IMG/VR virus record: IMGVR_UViG_3300025652_000043
Coordinates: 1 to 64,000 of that record
Direction: 5' to 3' (one strand)
Source: a virus
Length of the DNA: 64,000 nucleotides
Part shown: positions 30,301-38,565 of the stretch, in pieces
How the letters are laid out: each line of letters begins with the position of its first letter
Numbering within the stretch: the stretch's first letter is position 1
Position numbers and translations under genes: made by a program
The notes under the pieces: model-generated
Told to the model about the DNA's origin: nothing
Database searches by the model: none
Seen by the model: only the letters and a program-made list of their open reading frames with translations

Positions 30301-32306
30301 CTTCTCAAATAATCAATAATGCTATAGGTAATTTTGCAGGTAGACAAAATGATGGTCTACTTTATTCTAGAGGCAATTATCCAAAAGCTCACTCTTATAT
30401 GAGAACTTGGAAAAGAGCACATATAAAAGGTATGGGCTTTAGAGGTAAAAAAGCTATTGAAAACAGAAAACTAACTTTGACATTTTTAGATGGACTAGCT
30501 TTATATCAAAATTCAGCTAATGATATACAAAATATTGTTAATGAGAAGAAATTTGACAGTAAACAGAGGTGGATTTCTCCACTTAAAGCAGTATCAATAA
30601 CTGAAAGAGAAATACAAAGACCTCAAATATTAGCTATGTTAGGTGATATGAAAATTACAGATTCACAAGGTAATATACAGCCTATTTTTGATGTAAATAA
30701 TCATAATAACCCTCATCCTGCTTTTGAATTAATTAATGGTAATCTCAAATTAAAAACTGATAAAGATGCACAAGGAAAAAGCATTCCAGGAACAGGATTT
30801 GATACTCAAGAAAATAGAGACACTTGGATAAACAAAGTTTCTAAAGAATATTTAGAATCCTTTAGTGAGTCAGGTACAGTACCTAAAAAAATAGCTGTAA
30901 TGAATGGTGATTATAGAGACACTTCTACAATCAAATTTAAAAGACACTTATTAGGTGCAATGGCTATGGTTTTTAAGACTTGGTATTCAGCATATATTTT
31001 AAGAAGATATGGAAACGCTTATGGGGTGTATACTAATATGGCTGATAATCATTCAATAAGGGTTTATACTAATTTAGCAATGAAAGGTGCATTGGCAGGT
31101 GCTTTATTAGGTACTGCAACAGCTTTTAGTCCTATTATAGGTGCAGGAATTGGAATATCAGTAGTGATGTTTAATAAAGCCCAAATGAAAACTAGGATAG
31201 AGGTTTTAATCACTAAGATTAAAAAAATGAATAGGACTCTTGAAGAAGATGTTCAAAAAGATATAGCTAAAATAGCTTTACTTAGTGATAAACTAGCTGA
31301 AATAAGTCTTTTATCTGGATTTAGATTGGGTGTCTTATCAGAAGTAGTTAAATCAACAGTGGGAACTGTTGCAGGAACAGGACTTAAATTAGCTCAATCA
31401 ACTGTTCAAACACTCACTCCTGGAGGAAAAGCTATACTCACTAATGAAATGATTGATAAGGCTCTGTGGATGAGTAAGAAGAAAGGAGAGACAGATGAAG
31501 AGTATGAGAAAAATTTAAATAGAGCACATTTCTTATTAGTTGAGTTGTCTACTACTTTAAAAATGTTAGGTATGAAAAGTTTAGCTCTTGTTTTTTTAAG
31601 TGATTTTGGAGATGATGAAGAAGATGAATTTGGGTCTGAAACTAATTTTATTAAAAGAATTTGGAATCATCCTAAAATGGCTGCTTATTATGCTGTTACT
31701 AATCTTGCTACAAGATTTTCACAAGATATAAATTTAGATGTAGACCTTGTGTCTAATATAGGACTTATTAATCCTGATATTTTTAAAACTTTAAAAGAGA
31801 ATTTAACAGCCGTTGGTAAAACAATGATAGGAGATACTAAAGTAAAAGGAGGTAAAAATGAAGGTAGATATAGAATGGCAGTTGAGTTTAATAAATATGT
31901 TCCTATGGGCATAAGAGAAATCACTACTGGTAATGTACCTTCTCTTGGATTTAAAGGTCTTACTGAAGAGAAAAAATACAATGAAAATTGGATGTCAGAA
32001 AGAAGGGATTCTGATGAAGAGCATTTTGATAATATTAAAAAGAAAACTAGAGCAAAGGAAAAACAAATATTCTTGGAGGATAAAATTGAAGAACATATAA
32101 AGAAATTTAAAAAAGAACCTGAAAAAGAAGATATAGAAACTTATGAAAAAAAGGCATTAAAATATATAAATGCAACATATCCCCCTCTTACTAACTATTT
32201 TAAAGAGGATGGGTCTGTTAAAACAGGTTTTGAAAATAAGTTAGTAAAATATGACACTGACAGAGTAGATGAAATTATAGAAAACAGAAAAAAGAAAAAA
32301 GAGTAA
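27336..32306 (+). CDS. Large ejected virion protein with a hydrophobic membrane-type segment
   Basis: This 1,656-aa protein is mostly helical and highly charged. About residues 1249-1280 form a Gly/Ala-rich hydrophobic stretch (GALAGALLGTATAFSPIIG and following) that could span the inner membrane. The C-terminal 120 residues are extremely rich in Lys and Glu. It is co-translated with the polymerase-bearing protein (TAATG overlap) and ends the virion block; its stop codon lies inside the bidirectional terminator. A role in forming the DNA or protein delivery channel across the cell envelope is inferred from composition and position. No catalytic motif is recognised. Confidence 0.55.
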   Translation: MDCKIKFRKEAEKEAFDIAKSNGKIGSAKTKGLLVFYPVNKEGKVTKGKSAGEIAKRKVKEINAHFQSARFGASVTLNNGFNDGVGIDIKISEAYLDYLVAQNEKAIDMTLSREIQIEDAKRAGIEYDNRYLFDENLPGNQPPSNTNSPLTQKGMEFGEYYNRRLKAKNFIEQRAKVLKEMKGSQSLQKKREIKFFNDLKDKEENLLKRISGDIASLNTGSYVLDNFFTYFNSDISTINDMLNQNPSLENLMAAEEYMKTLRWVFSADILDSPFFAYGIDKLEGSTLQKFNTALNSFKKLDNKYVQKTNSMAMKVFKEADENATDLSEKEEVQKLIDLVHNSEISILEEYFLPLDGDGSKEDTIRALVRKIFDDSISKQEISYLQDRILNHKESLERELPVKKRSGFGLLSTTFDYSILKKTAKDGASRLISKYSSVWNGVLKNYNYKINSINLKLSKPNKTRTDYITIDKIRKSLFRELKNNGAAFIAIESLPEMQDSDMLESFERIETLFAIPKDNLRGRLEDTKKAEEYKERVIKQLQGKHGTRLVAEREYNNLIAEQKDKMLDLEIDLEKELNTALEKEAKNVYSELSIEKKQELANSYLSKSPFFLSKNLKEKGNSTITIPQYDQSTLEVSHSLEYTTFIPSKDNHFDKDFSDNIESNPVILEAWENFSSALKYINSNRKYMDNNKNRDTLDYIDSLIDTAKEHNLEIMANASAIKRALRPTKKFLYDASSAITEALGLRAHLTGTTQSLRTVLTSVDERIREIAQGSYSLLTANEIKLMSKYKNGILSDKAFEILQEQLGVTSNRIDPNTTLKRHIQDIIRERVYKSQDSNMTKDLIAQLGIVQEFKAKKEVETKLKFLRGLIQKIKVGSSITEKSNVAELVENFINTHLYGHSRRPTDKLKLYKSYTGEDKMYIEATRKAIEDLEEVLEMTQNESARRKIEADIKSLQKNIDNKGHLVTGQSVIEAMFVKTAIYAGLGYNFTSQIINNAIGNFAGRQNDGLLYSRGNYPKAHSYMRTWKRAHIKGMGFRGKKAIENRKLTLTFLDGLALYQNSANDIQNIVNEKKFDSKQRWISPLKAVSITEREIQRPQILAMLGDMKITDSQGNIQPIFDVNNHNNPHPAFELINGNLKLKTDKDAQGKSIPGTGFDTQENRDTWINKVSKEYLESFSESGTVPKKIAVMNGDYRDTSTIKFKRHLLGAMAMVFKTWYSAYILRRYGNAYGVYTNMADNHSIRVYTNLAMKGALAGALLGTATAFSPIIGAGIGISVVMFNKAQMKTRIEVLITKIKKMNRTLEEDVQKDIAKIALLSDKLAEISLLSGFRLGVLSEVVKSTVGTVAGTGLKLAQSTVQTLTPGGKAILTNEMIDKALWMSKKKGETDEEYEKNLNRAHFLLVELSTTLKMLGMKSLALVFLSDFGDDEEDEFGSETNFIKRIWNHPKMAAYYAVTNLATRFSQDINLDVDLVSNIGLINPDIFKTLKENLTAVGKTMIGDTKVKGGKNEGRYRMAVEFNKYVPMGIREITTGNVPSLGFKGLTEEKKYNENWMSERRDSDEEHFDNIKKKTRAKEKQIFLEDKIEEHIKKFKKEPEKEDIETYEKKALKYINATYPPLTNYFKEDGSVKTGFENKLVKYDTDRVDEIIENRKKKKE

Positions 32307-32322
32307 GGTTTTACCCTTACTC
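32301..32322. terminator. Bidirectional intrinsic terminator between converging blocks
   Basis: GAGTAAGG and CCTTACTC form an 8-bp stem with a 6-base loop. A T-rich run follows on the + strand (TTTATTTTT) and another on the - strand, so the hairpin can end both the virion transcript and the leftward transcript. The stop codon of the large ejected protein is inside the stem. Confidence 0.75.
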
Positions 32323-32329
32323 TTTATTT

Positions 32330-32587
32330 TTATGCCATATATCCATAAGTACTAAGATTCATTTCTAACATATTAAATAATTCTTTTAATATGATATTTA
32401 GTCCAATTTCTCCTTCAATGTCTAATAATTCATCTGCATAAGTGGCTTCTTGTCTATATAATTGACCATTAGTAGTTATAGATAATACTACTAAAGTTGC
32501 AAAGATGTTTTCTTGTTCAGCTTTTGCTATAGTTACATCTACTCCTCTTTCTTTTATTCTTAAAATAGTTTTAATTAAGTCTGACAT
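32330..32587 (-). CDS. Conserved hypothetical protein, last gene of the leftward block
   Basis: This 85-aa acidic protein consists of mixed helix and strand (IFATLVVLSITTNGQLYRQ) with no Cys or membrane segment. It is separated from the dUTPase unit by a strong terminator, and the shared bidirectional terminator lies just after its stop. It may therefore be made from its own promoter or by read-through. I do not recognise the family. Confidence 0.5.
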   Translation of the reverse strand: MSDLIKTILRIKERGVDVTIAKAEQENIFATLVVLSITTNGQLYRQEATYADELLDIEGEIGLNIILKELFNMLEMNLSTYGYMA

Positions 32588-32665
32588 TTATTGTAAGTAT
32601 TAGAAATTAATTTTATATTTGAGTCTTGTTTATTTTTCTATAAATAATCTGCTATTATTCAATTC

Positions 32666-32698
32666 AAAAGCCCAAAAATTTGTCTTTTTTGGGCTTTT
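32666..32698 (-). terminator. Intrinsic terminator after the dUTPase unit
   Basis: AAAAGCCCAAAAA pairs perfectly with TTTTTGGGCTTTT (13 bp, 7-base loop). It lies right after the stop of the 56-aa gene at 32701. The A-tract/stem arrangement is typical of a factor-independent terminator on either strand. Confidence 0.75.
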
Positions 32699-32700
32699 AC

Positions 32701-32871
32701 TTATATACTAATTTCTAATTTTACACCTATCATATAATGAAAATTATTAGGTTTTAAATTGTAGGTCAATAAAATATAATCTATATAGTCAAAAGACTCT
32801 TCATCTCCTTTAGGATCTGGTGTACAAATAGTTCTACCTTCTATGTAGTCTAGTATTGTTAAGTATTTCAT
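32701..32871 (-). CDS. Small hypothetical protein coupled to dUTPase
   Basis: A 56-aa frame (MKYLTILDYIEGRTICTPDP...) starts within the dUTPase stop as an ATGA overlap and ends immediately before a strong terminator. The coupling and the tidy fit between the two elements support it as a gene. It has an acidic/aromatic middle (DEESFDYIDYILL) and no recognisable family. Confidence 0.6.
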   Translation of the reverse strand: MKYLTILDYIEGRTICTPDPKGDEESFDYIDYILLTYNLKPNNFHYMIGVKLEISI

Positions 32872-33371
32872 TCTTCTCCTGTGCTACCAAATCCACCATC
32901 ACCTCTCTCAGTTATATCCAAGTTCTCCTGAACATTCCATAAAGCATGCTGAAATTTTGTTAATACTCCTTGAGCTAATCTGTCTCCTAAATTAATTTTA
33001 CAAAGAAAAGGACTATTATTAATAAGAATAAGTCCTATTTCTCCTCTGTAATCTGAATCAATTATTCCTGGAGCATTAGCAACTATTAATCCCCTTTTTA
33101 ATGTTAAGCCACTCCTAGAAACAATATTAAGGACATATCCTTCAGGGATTGCCATAGTAATGCCTGTTCCTATTAAAACTCTTTCAAACCCTCTTAAAGT
33201 GATATATCCCTCACTTGTAGATTGCTTTAATTTCTTATCTAAAGGAACTTCTTTATTTCCTTTAAATAATTTCTTAAAAGATTTAGCTCTCAAATCAAAT
33301 CCTGCTGAACCTTCACTTTCATATTGAGGAGGAAATACTCCTTCCTCACATTTAATTTTTACTTTTAACAT
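32868..33371 (-). CDS. dut: dUTP diphosphatase (dUTPase)
   Basis: The 167-aa protein hydrolyses dUTP to dUMP and pyrophosphate, keeping uracil out of phage DNA and supplying dUMP for dTTP synthesis. All five family motifs are visible: AGFDLRA (1), SRSGLTLKRGL (2, with the RSG core), PGIIDSDYRGEIGLILIN (3, catalytic Asp region), GDRLAQGVL (4) and the C-terminal RGDGGFGSTG (5), which closes over the active site of the trimer. The length is normal for trimeric dUTPases. It is coupled by ATGA to the small downstream gene. Confidence 0.95.
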   Translation of the reverse strand: MLKVKIKCEEGVFPPQYESEGSAGFDLRAKSFKKLFKGNKEVPLDKKLKQSTSEGYITLRGFERVLIGTGITMAIPEGYVLNIVSRSGLTLKRGLIVANAPGIIDSDYRGEIGLILINNSPFLCKINLGDRLAQGVLTKFQHALWNVQENLDITERGDGGFGSTGEE

Positions 33372-33427
33372 ACTTTTGTTCTTTTAGTTTAATTTTACTT
33401 ATTCTGTAGGTATAAAAATACTATTTC

Positions 33428-33787
33428 CTATCCATTTAAATAAGGTTTAATTAGATTAGTTAGTTTTTGAATAGTGTCAAAAAGATGATTTAACACTTTA
33501 ATATTAGCTTCTGACTGTGGTTTCCATTCATATTTATACATATGATATCCCTCTTTACCATAAGTGTTTATGGACTTTTCTAGTGGAATTGTATCTGGAG
33601 TTATAATCATTATTGCATACACATTCTTTACAGTAAGGATTAAAGGTTTATTAATCTCTTTCATGTTTTTTATACTGTTTCCTCTAATAGATATGTATGT
33701 CTTATTAAAAGTATTATGTATTTCTAATCCTTTAGTTATTTCAGGATAAAAGAGGAATACACCCTCTTTAAAATCTGCTATCTTCAT
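33428..33787 (-). CDS. Hypothetical protein
   Basis: The product is 119 aa, with beta-rich sequence (TYISIRGNSI, LILTVKNVYAIMII) followed by a helical C-terminus (SEANIKVLNHLFDTIQKLTNLI). No motif is recognised. Its first 20 bases overlap the end of the coiled-coil gene upstream, so it is probably translated from the same message. Confidence 0.55.
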   Translation of the reverse strand: MKIADFKEGVFLFYPEITKGLEIHNTFNKTYISIRGNSIKNMKEINKPLILTVKNVYAIMIITPDTIPLEKSINTYGKEGYHMYKYEWKPQSEANIKVLNHLFDTIQKLTNLIKPYLNG

Positions 33788-34451
33788 TTTCTAAAATTTT
33801 AATTAATCTTTTTCTAAACCATAAACCTTTAGGTACATTGTGAACAATATTTAAGATATATTTTTTATATCTTGTTGAACTCTCTTCAAGTTTAACTATT
33901 TTTTTTCTAAGAAGTTTTATCTGATCTAAGTGTCCTGTAATTTCTTTATCTCTAATAACTAAAATTTTATTTGCTTTTTGAAGTTCTTCATTTCTAATTT
34001 GAAGCTCCTTTTTAATATCACTAAGAGTGTCTAAATCTCTTTTAGTATCTTCAGATAAAGATTTTTTAAGTTCCTTTTTAATGTCTCTGGTAACTTCATC
34101 TAAACCCTTTCTAGTTACAGTTCTATCTGTAGTAAATTCATGAGTTTTAGTTTCAAAGAAAGTGTCCAAAAAAGTATAAAAACTTTCTTTATTGTAAACA
34201 TGTTTTTCATTAGCCCTTAATCTTTGTAAAATTATATCAGGATTATGATAAGTTAATTTGGTTTCTGAAGTTCTTTTTAAAACTTCTATAGTTACCATTT
34301 TATCGTTACCTCTTAAGAGCTTTATTTTTTCATCTTTTAAAGCTAATATTTCTAAATTATAAGCTTCATTTCTTGATACTGCCTTTTCAAGTAATGAAGC
34401 TTTTTGCTCCATTAATTTATACTCAGTCATATCCATTTCTATTTTTGCCAT
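33768..34451 (-). CDS. Coiled-coil protein of unknown function
   Basis: This 227-aa protein is nearly all predicted helix with heptad-like runs (ELQKANKILVIRDKEITGHLDQIKLLRKKIVKLEES) after a short N-terminal helix. A basic C-terminus follows (WFRKRLIKILENEDSRF). There is no membrane segment. It may be a scaffold or regulator; nothing specific can be said. It lies downstream of a 38-aa membrane peptide gene and overlaps the following gene. Confidence 0.55.
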   Translation of the reverse strand: MAKIEMDMTEYKLMEQKASLLEKAVSRNEAYNLEILALKDEKIKLLRGNDKMVTIEVLKRTSETKLTYHNPDIILQRLRANEKHVYNKESFYTFLDTFFETKTHEFTTDRTVTRKGLDEVTRDIKKELKKSLSEDTKRDLDTLSDIKKELQIRNEELQKANKILVIRDKEITGHLDQIKLLRKKIVKLEESSTRYKKYILNIVHNVPKGLWFRKRLIKILENEDSRF

Positions 34452-34477
34452 TCTGTTATTCTTTTAAAATGTTATTT

Positions 34478-34594
34478 TTATTTTATAAAGTGTTCATTTA
34501 TTACTACTAACAGAATAATACCTATTAATATTAGTATAATATAAAATGAAACTTTAGCTTTTTGTTCGTACCTTTTTTCTTCTTTTGAGGTCAC
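34478..34594 (-). CDS. 38-aa single-span membrane peptide, GTG start
   Basis: The frame begins with GTG overlapping the TGA of the upstream gene (GTGA) and encodes a polar N-terminus (TSKEEKRYEQKAKVS) followed by one membrane helix (FYIILILIGIILLVVI). The coupling, the clean topology and the otherwise empty gap support it. Function unknown; small phage membrane proteins of this type often affect host entry exclusion or lysis, but nothing here decides. Confidence 0.5.
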   Translation of the reverse strand: MTSKEEKRYEQKAKVSFYIILILIGIILLVVINEHFIK

Positions 34595-34815
34595 AATTTC
34601 TCTATTTCTTGTTTAACTTCTTCTAATTCTTCCATTCTATCAATTATAAATGACAGTTGAACTCTATCAGATTTTAATTCATCCCAAAATTTATATTCTC
34701 TATCCACACAAATCAATGCACATTTTTTAGTTCTATCAAATCTAATAATAGTTCCATCTACTTTTCTAAATGTAAACCTATCAATTAACTCTTTTGCTTC
34801 TTCTTTTGGTGTCAT
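34591..34815 (-). CDS. Small hypothetical protein
   Basis: From ATG 34815 the product is 74 aa (MTPKEEAKELIDRF...), with an N-terminal helix, beta strands around IRFDRTKKCALICVD and a charged helical C-terminus. A longer in-frame start at 34851 is rejected because it would lie in the stem of the groEL terminator. It is the first gene after that terminator, coupled by GTGA to the membrane peptide. Confidence 0.6.
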   Translation of the reverse strand: MTPKEEAKELIDRFTFRKVDGTIIRFDRTKKCALICVDREYKFWDELKSDRVQLSFIIDRMEELEEVKQEIEKL

Positions 34816-34835
34816 AATTTCTATTATATTAAAAA

Positions 34836-34859
34836 AGGGGTAGCTTTTCAACTACCCCT
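34836..34859 (-). terminator. Intrinsic terminator after groEL
   Basis: On the - strand AGGGGTAG, an 8-base loop and CTACCCCT are followed by six T residues, a textbook factor-independent terminator. It closes the operon that ends in groEL. Confidence 0.85.
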
Positions 34860-34900
34860 AAAAACATTATCTAAAATTGAAGAGTTCCTAAATCAACCAT

Positions 34901-36526
34901 TTAGAATAATGAACCACCTTGACCTTGTGGCATAGGTGGATTTTTCTCCATGAGTGTAGTAATAGTGCACTCTGTAGTTAACAGCATACCTGCTGCTGAA
35001 GCTGCATTTTCCAATGCAATTCTAGTTACCTTTACAGGGTCTATAATTCCAGCCTCTATCATATCAGCTTCATAAGAATTATTCCTTGCATTAAAACCAG
35101 AATTTTTCTTTCTTGATTTTAATACATTAGCAATAACTACAGAACCTTCTGCTCCTGCATTCTCTGCTATACATCTAATAGGGCTTTCAACAGCTTTTAG
35201 CACTAACTGTGCTCCAAGCAATAGAGTGCCTGTTAGAGGACTTAAATCAACTTTGGCTCTAGCTTGTAAATAAGCTACACCACCACCAGAAACAATACCC
35301 TCTTCTAAAGCAGCCTTAGTTGCATTTTTAGAATCTTCTACTCTGTCCATTTTCTCTTTCATTTCAGTCTCAGTAGGTGCTCCTACATAAATTACTCCTA
35401 CACCACCTTTAAGAGAAGCTATTCTTTTTTTAAAGTCATTGGTTTCATAGTCATTTTCTGCACTTACCATTAAAGATTCAATTTCTTCTACTCTAAAGTT
35501 AATAATTTCAGGTTCACCTTTACCTCCTATTAAAATAGTGTCATGAAAATCAATCCTAACAGAGTCACATTTTCCAAAATCATCAGAAGTTACTTTATTC
35601 AAGTATTTACCTCTTTCTTTTGATACAATTTTACCTCCTAAAACAGTTTGAATATCTTCTAAATAGGCTTTTCTTCTTTCTCCAAATGCAGGTGGCTTTA
35701 CTATAGCTACTTTCATTTGTCCTTCATAAGCATTAACCACTAAAGTTTCTAATGCTTGTCCTTCTACATCTCCTATAATCAACAAGGATTTTCCTTGTCC
35801 TATAGACTTATCTAAAATGTTTTTTAAAGGTGTACCAAAACTATTAAGTTTATCTTCACACATAAGTACATATACATCTTCAAGGTGTACTTCACCTTTC
35901 TTTTTGTCATTGACAAAATAAGGAGAGATGTATCCTGAACCAAATTTCATACCTTCAGCAAGGTCTACATGAGTTGTAGTATCTTTAGATTGTTCTACAG
36001 ATATAACACCTTCTTTACCTACTTTGGCATAAGCCATACCAACTAATTCTCCTATTTCTTCATCATTATTAGAAGAAATAAAAGCAATTTGATTTAGTTC
36101 TTCATCTTCATTTCCTATTTCTACTGATAGTTTTTTAAGCTCATCAATAAGAAGTTCAGCTCCAATTTTAATACCTCTCTGTACTGCTACAGGGTTATGT
36201 CCATTAGAAATTAACCTCATACCTAGCTTAATAAGGGATTGAGTAAGTACTGAAGCAGTAGTAGTTCCATCTCCTGCTTTTTCATTAGTTTTAGATGCTG
36301 CAGCTTTTACAAATTGTGCACCCATATTTTGTAATCTATTAGGGAGTACAACCTCTCTAGCTACAGAAATACCATCTTTAGTAATTCCTGGATCACCAAA
36401 AGCTCTTTCAATCATTACATTTCTACCTTGTGGTCCTAAAGTCACTTTTACTGCATTTGCTAGGGCATCAACCCCTTTTTTCAATTGCTTCTTGGCTTTT
36501 TGTCCATGTACAATTTTTTTACTCAT
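34901..36526 (-). CDS. groEL: GroEL chaperonin (group I, full length)
   Basis: The 541-aa protein is a complete group I chaperonin: VKVTLGPQGRNV (27-37), the ATPase loop GDGTTTA (85-91), ENMG-like LQNMGAQFV, and C-terminal EAGIIDPVKVTRIALENAAS. It should form the 14-mer that folds proteins with ATP and a GroES cap. The tail ends in MPQGQGGSLF rather than the usual GGM repeats. Equatorial, intermediate and apical regions are all present with no frameshift. It overlaps groES by 8 bases, as the last gene of a coupled run that begins at the E2-like gene. Phage GroEL is rare. Substrates are unknown; the giant virion proteins or the capsid are plausible clients (inference). Confidence 0.95.
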   Translation of the reverse strand: MSKKIVHGQKAKKQLKKGVDALANAVKVTLGPQGRNVMIERAFGDPGITKDGISVAREVVLPNRLQNMGAQFVKAAASKTNEKAGDGTTTASVLTQSLIKLGMRLISNGHNPVAVQRGIKIGAELLIDELKKLSVEIGNEDEELNQIAFISSNNDEEIGELVGMAYAKVGKEGVISVEQSKDTTTHVDLAEGMKFGSGYISPYFVNDKKKGEVHLEDVYVLMCEDKLNSFGTPLKNILDKSIGQGKSLLIIGDVEGQALETLVVNAYEGQMKVAIVKPPAFGERRKAYLEDIQTVLGGKIVSKERGKYLNKVTSDDFGKCDSVRIDFHDTILIGGKGEPEIINFRVEEIESLMVSAENDYETNDFKKRIASLKGGVGVIYVGAPTETEMKEKMDRVEDSKNATKAALEEGIVSGGGVAYLQARAKVDLSPLTGTLLLGAQLVLKAVESPIRCIAENAGAEGSVVIANVLKSRKKNSGFNARNNSYEADMIEAGIIDPVKVTRIALENAASAAGMLLTTECTITTLMEKNPPMPQGQGGSLF

Positions 36527-36791
36527 CTTCTTTTAGTTTACAAATTAAATTATCTTCTGTTGTATGGATGTATTCTACACCCTCAATTGATACTTTAGAA
36601 AAGTCATACTGACCATATACTACTATATCTCCTATAGAGGTATTTATAACCTCTTCACCTATTCCTACTACTTTACCTGCTAACTTTACAGTATCAGGTT
36701 CAACAGTATCAGGAATGATGTAGTCCTCATTTTCAGAGGACTCATCTTCCATTTCTATGAGAATTCTTTTCCCATAAATACTTTCAATCAT
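36519..36791 (-). CDS. groES: GroES-like co-chaperonin
   Basis: The 90-aa protein fits the Cpn10 fold: GKRILIEMED near the N-terminus, GKVVGIGEEV (about 39-48), GDIVVYGQYD (54-63) and VEYIHTTEDNLICKL at the end, matching the family's closing strands. The mobile-loop region (about 18-35) is acidic and unlike that of host GroES, with DYIIPDTVEPDT in place of the usual GGI-L loop. It overlaps both neighbours (201-aa gene by 8 bases, groEL by 8), so the pair is co-translated. It would cap the phage GroEL or compete for the host ring. Confidence 0.85.
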   Translation of the reverse strand: MIESIYGKRILIEMEDESSENEDYIIPDTVEPDTVKLAGKVVGIGEEVINTSIGDIVVYGQYDFSKVSIEGVEYIHTTEDNLICKLKEDE

Positions 36792-37389
36792 ATTTTGTTT
36801 TCTTTTTAGAATTAATAAATAATTTCAAATTAAAATACTCTTCTTCATCTTTCAAAGGAAGGTCTAATTCTCCAGTCCAATCATTATGTCCAACATTAGT
36901 TTTAAACATTTTGTTAATTTTTTCAACAAAAGGTTCAACAAGATTTGGATTTTTTAATAAAACATTTAACTCTTCTGGTCTGCTACTGAAAAGTTCAGAT
37001 GCAACTTCAGAATCATACATTTTACTATAACTACTGATTTGGAAAAATTCATAAGTTTCTTTAAATTTTTCAGGTACTTTAATGACTATCATATGTAAAT
37101 GTCCTTTGTGAATATCATCAAAAGGATAATCAAACTCATAATAAGGTTGATGTCTCATCCACTGAATAGTAGCATTAAAATTTCTTCTTGAAAATTTAGT
37201 ATCAATTAAAATGAAAATACTGTGTTCTATGAGTATGCCCATATCTATAAGGGCAAAATCTCCTATACCTAAAGCTAACTTAAATAGATTGGTGAACTTC
37301 TTTTCAAAAGTTTCACCATAATCTATCAAAGTTGAAAGTAAATATTTCTTAGTTTTATTGGTATAGATACTTCCTAACTGTATTTTCAT
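36784..37389 (-). CDS. Unknown protein between nuclease and groES
   Basis: This 201-aa protein has no recognised domain. It has mixed helix and strand, a patch FILIDTKFSRRNFN (strand followed by basic residues) and HKGHLHMIVIKVPE, which could be a core beta hairpin. No Cys and no membrane span. It lies 6 bp after the RecB-like gene and overlaps groES by 8 bases. As a fixed part of the UBL/nuclease/chaperonin run it is a candidate client or partner of the chaperonin, but that is only a guess. Confidence 0.5.
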   Translation of the reverse strand: MKIQLGSIYTNKTKKYLLSTLIDYGETFEKKFTNLFKLALGIGDFALIDMGILIEHSIFILIDTKFSRRNFNATIQWMRHQPYYEFDYPFDDIHKGHLHMIVIKVPEKFKETYEFFQISSYSKMYDSEVASELFSSRPEELNVLLKNPNLVEPFVEKINKMFKTNVGHNDWTGELDLPLKDEEEYFNLKLFINSKKKTKYD

Positions 37390-37395
37390 TTCTAT

Positions 37396-38565
37396 TTAAA
37401 TGATTAGGTCTCCATTATTTTCCATGACTACCTTATCCACTTCATATCCATTTTCCTCATGCCATTTATATAGCTCAAGAGCATATTCAAAACCTATAAT
37501 AGGTTTATACTTAATAGGATGAAAAGGAGAATGAATTTGTCCTTTTTCTAAATCTGCTCTACTATGTGAAATTAAATATATTTCTGGTCTTCCATATTTA
37601 CCTAAATCTAATTGTTCTTCAGATAGTGTAAACATTAGAGGTGACCCTTGAAAATATTGTGTTTCACCTGTCAACTTATTAGTTTTATACTTAGTAGTTT
37701 CAACCATAAACTTAAAAGGTAGTATTTCAAATTCTTCATTTACTATTTCTTTTAATTCTATGAGTGTTTCCACATTTTCAGGGTTACTTAACAATGCATT
37801 AAGACCTTCTGTATAAAAAGAACCTTGGAAATTATATCCAAATTTCTTAACTGCATCAGGGAATTCAACTGGAAATCCTGATGTTGTTTTAAGGTCAATT
37901 GGTAATATAGTTTCATTTAGAGTATCAACAATAACTATATCCAATAAAACTTTACATTCTACATCATCGTAGGTAAAGTATATTGGAACTTGAAAGAAGA
38001 AATTAACACCTAATGTACCTACTGTTTTAAGGTATTTACTGGTATACTTATTAGTTTCTAAAGACATAATAATATTACTTATGATATTTGATTCTACATC
38101 AGACAAAATCTGCTTTCCAAAAGCTAATTTTAAATCTTCAAAATAATCAAATCCCATTTCTGCAATTTTATTAATCCTAGTTTCTTCTTTCCATCTTGTC
38201 TGGTATTTATGGTCATCTGCAGAAGCTAGTATTGCATCAGACCAACTATGTAGAGTTCCCACATCAATTGAACCTGAAACTTCAACAGCATGATCAAATA
38301 CTTGATTAATCATACTCATAACTGTATCAGAGGGTTTTATAATTCTAGACACATGATATTGCTCATTAAAAGCTTCCTTTCCTTGAGTTATCTGATAATC
38401 CACTGCTGAACCTATTACTAGATGTCCTTTTTCTTCATAGTACATCTCTTGTTCAGTCTTTGCTAGAAAAGCTATTCCTCTTCTTAAATTCTTTAAATAA
38501 GAATTAGATGCTGCTTTTCTTTCAAAATAATCTATTACTTCTTCTTGTTTTCCTAATCTATACAT
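37396..38565 (-). CDS. PD-(D/E)XK exonuclease (RecB/Cas4-like)
   Basis: The 389-aa protein has an ordered RecB-type active site: G-x-x-V-D near the N-terminus (HLVIGSAVDYQI, 48-59), Asp in KVLLDIVIVD (about 209), the core IDLKTTSG (D224, K226) and the QxxxY motif in FQGSFYTEGL (Q247, Y251). It should be a Mg2+-dependent DNA exonuclease, likely acting in recombination or end processing during replication. It overlaps the upstream small nuclease by 13 bases and lies 6 bp from the next gene, in the same run as the ubiquitin-like genes. Confidence 0.8.
   Translation of the reverse strand: MYRLGKQEEVIDYFERKAASNSYLKNLRRGIAFLAKTEQEMYYEEKGHLVIGSAVDYQITQGKEAFNEQYHVSRIIKPSDTVMSMINQVFDHAVEVSGSIDVGTLHSWSDAILASADDHKYQTRWKEETRINKIAEMGFDYFEDLKLAFGKQILSDVESNIISNIIMSLETNKYTSKYLKTVGTLGVNFFFQVPIYFTYDDVECKVLLDIVIVDTLNETILPIDLKTTSGFPVEFPDAVKKFGYNFQGSFYTEGLNALLSNPENVETLIELKEIVNEEFEILPFKFMVETTKYKTNKLTGETQYFQGSPLMFTLSEEQLDLGKYGRPEIYLISHSRADLEKGQIHSPFHPIKYKPIIGFEYALELYKWHEENGYEVDKVVMENNGDLII

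Noticed and set aside
34816-34851. N-terminal extension of the 74-aa protein
   Set aside because: The added codons lie over the groEL terminator stem; ATG 34815 is clear of it.
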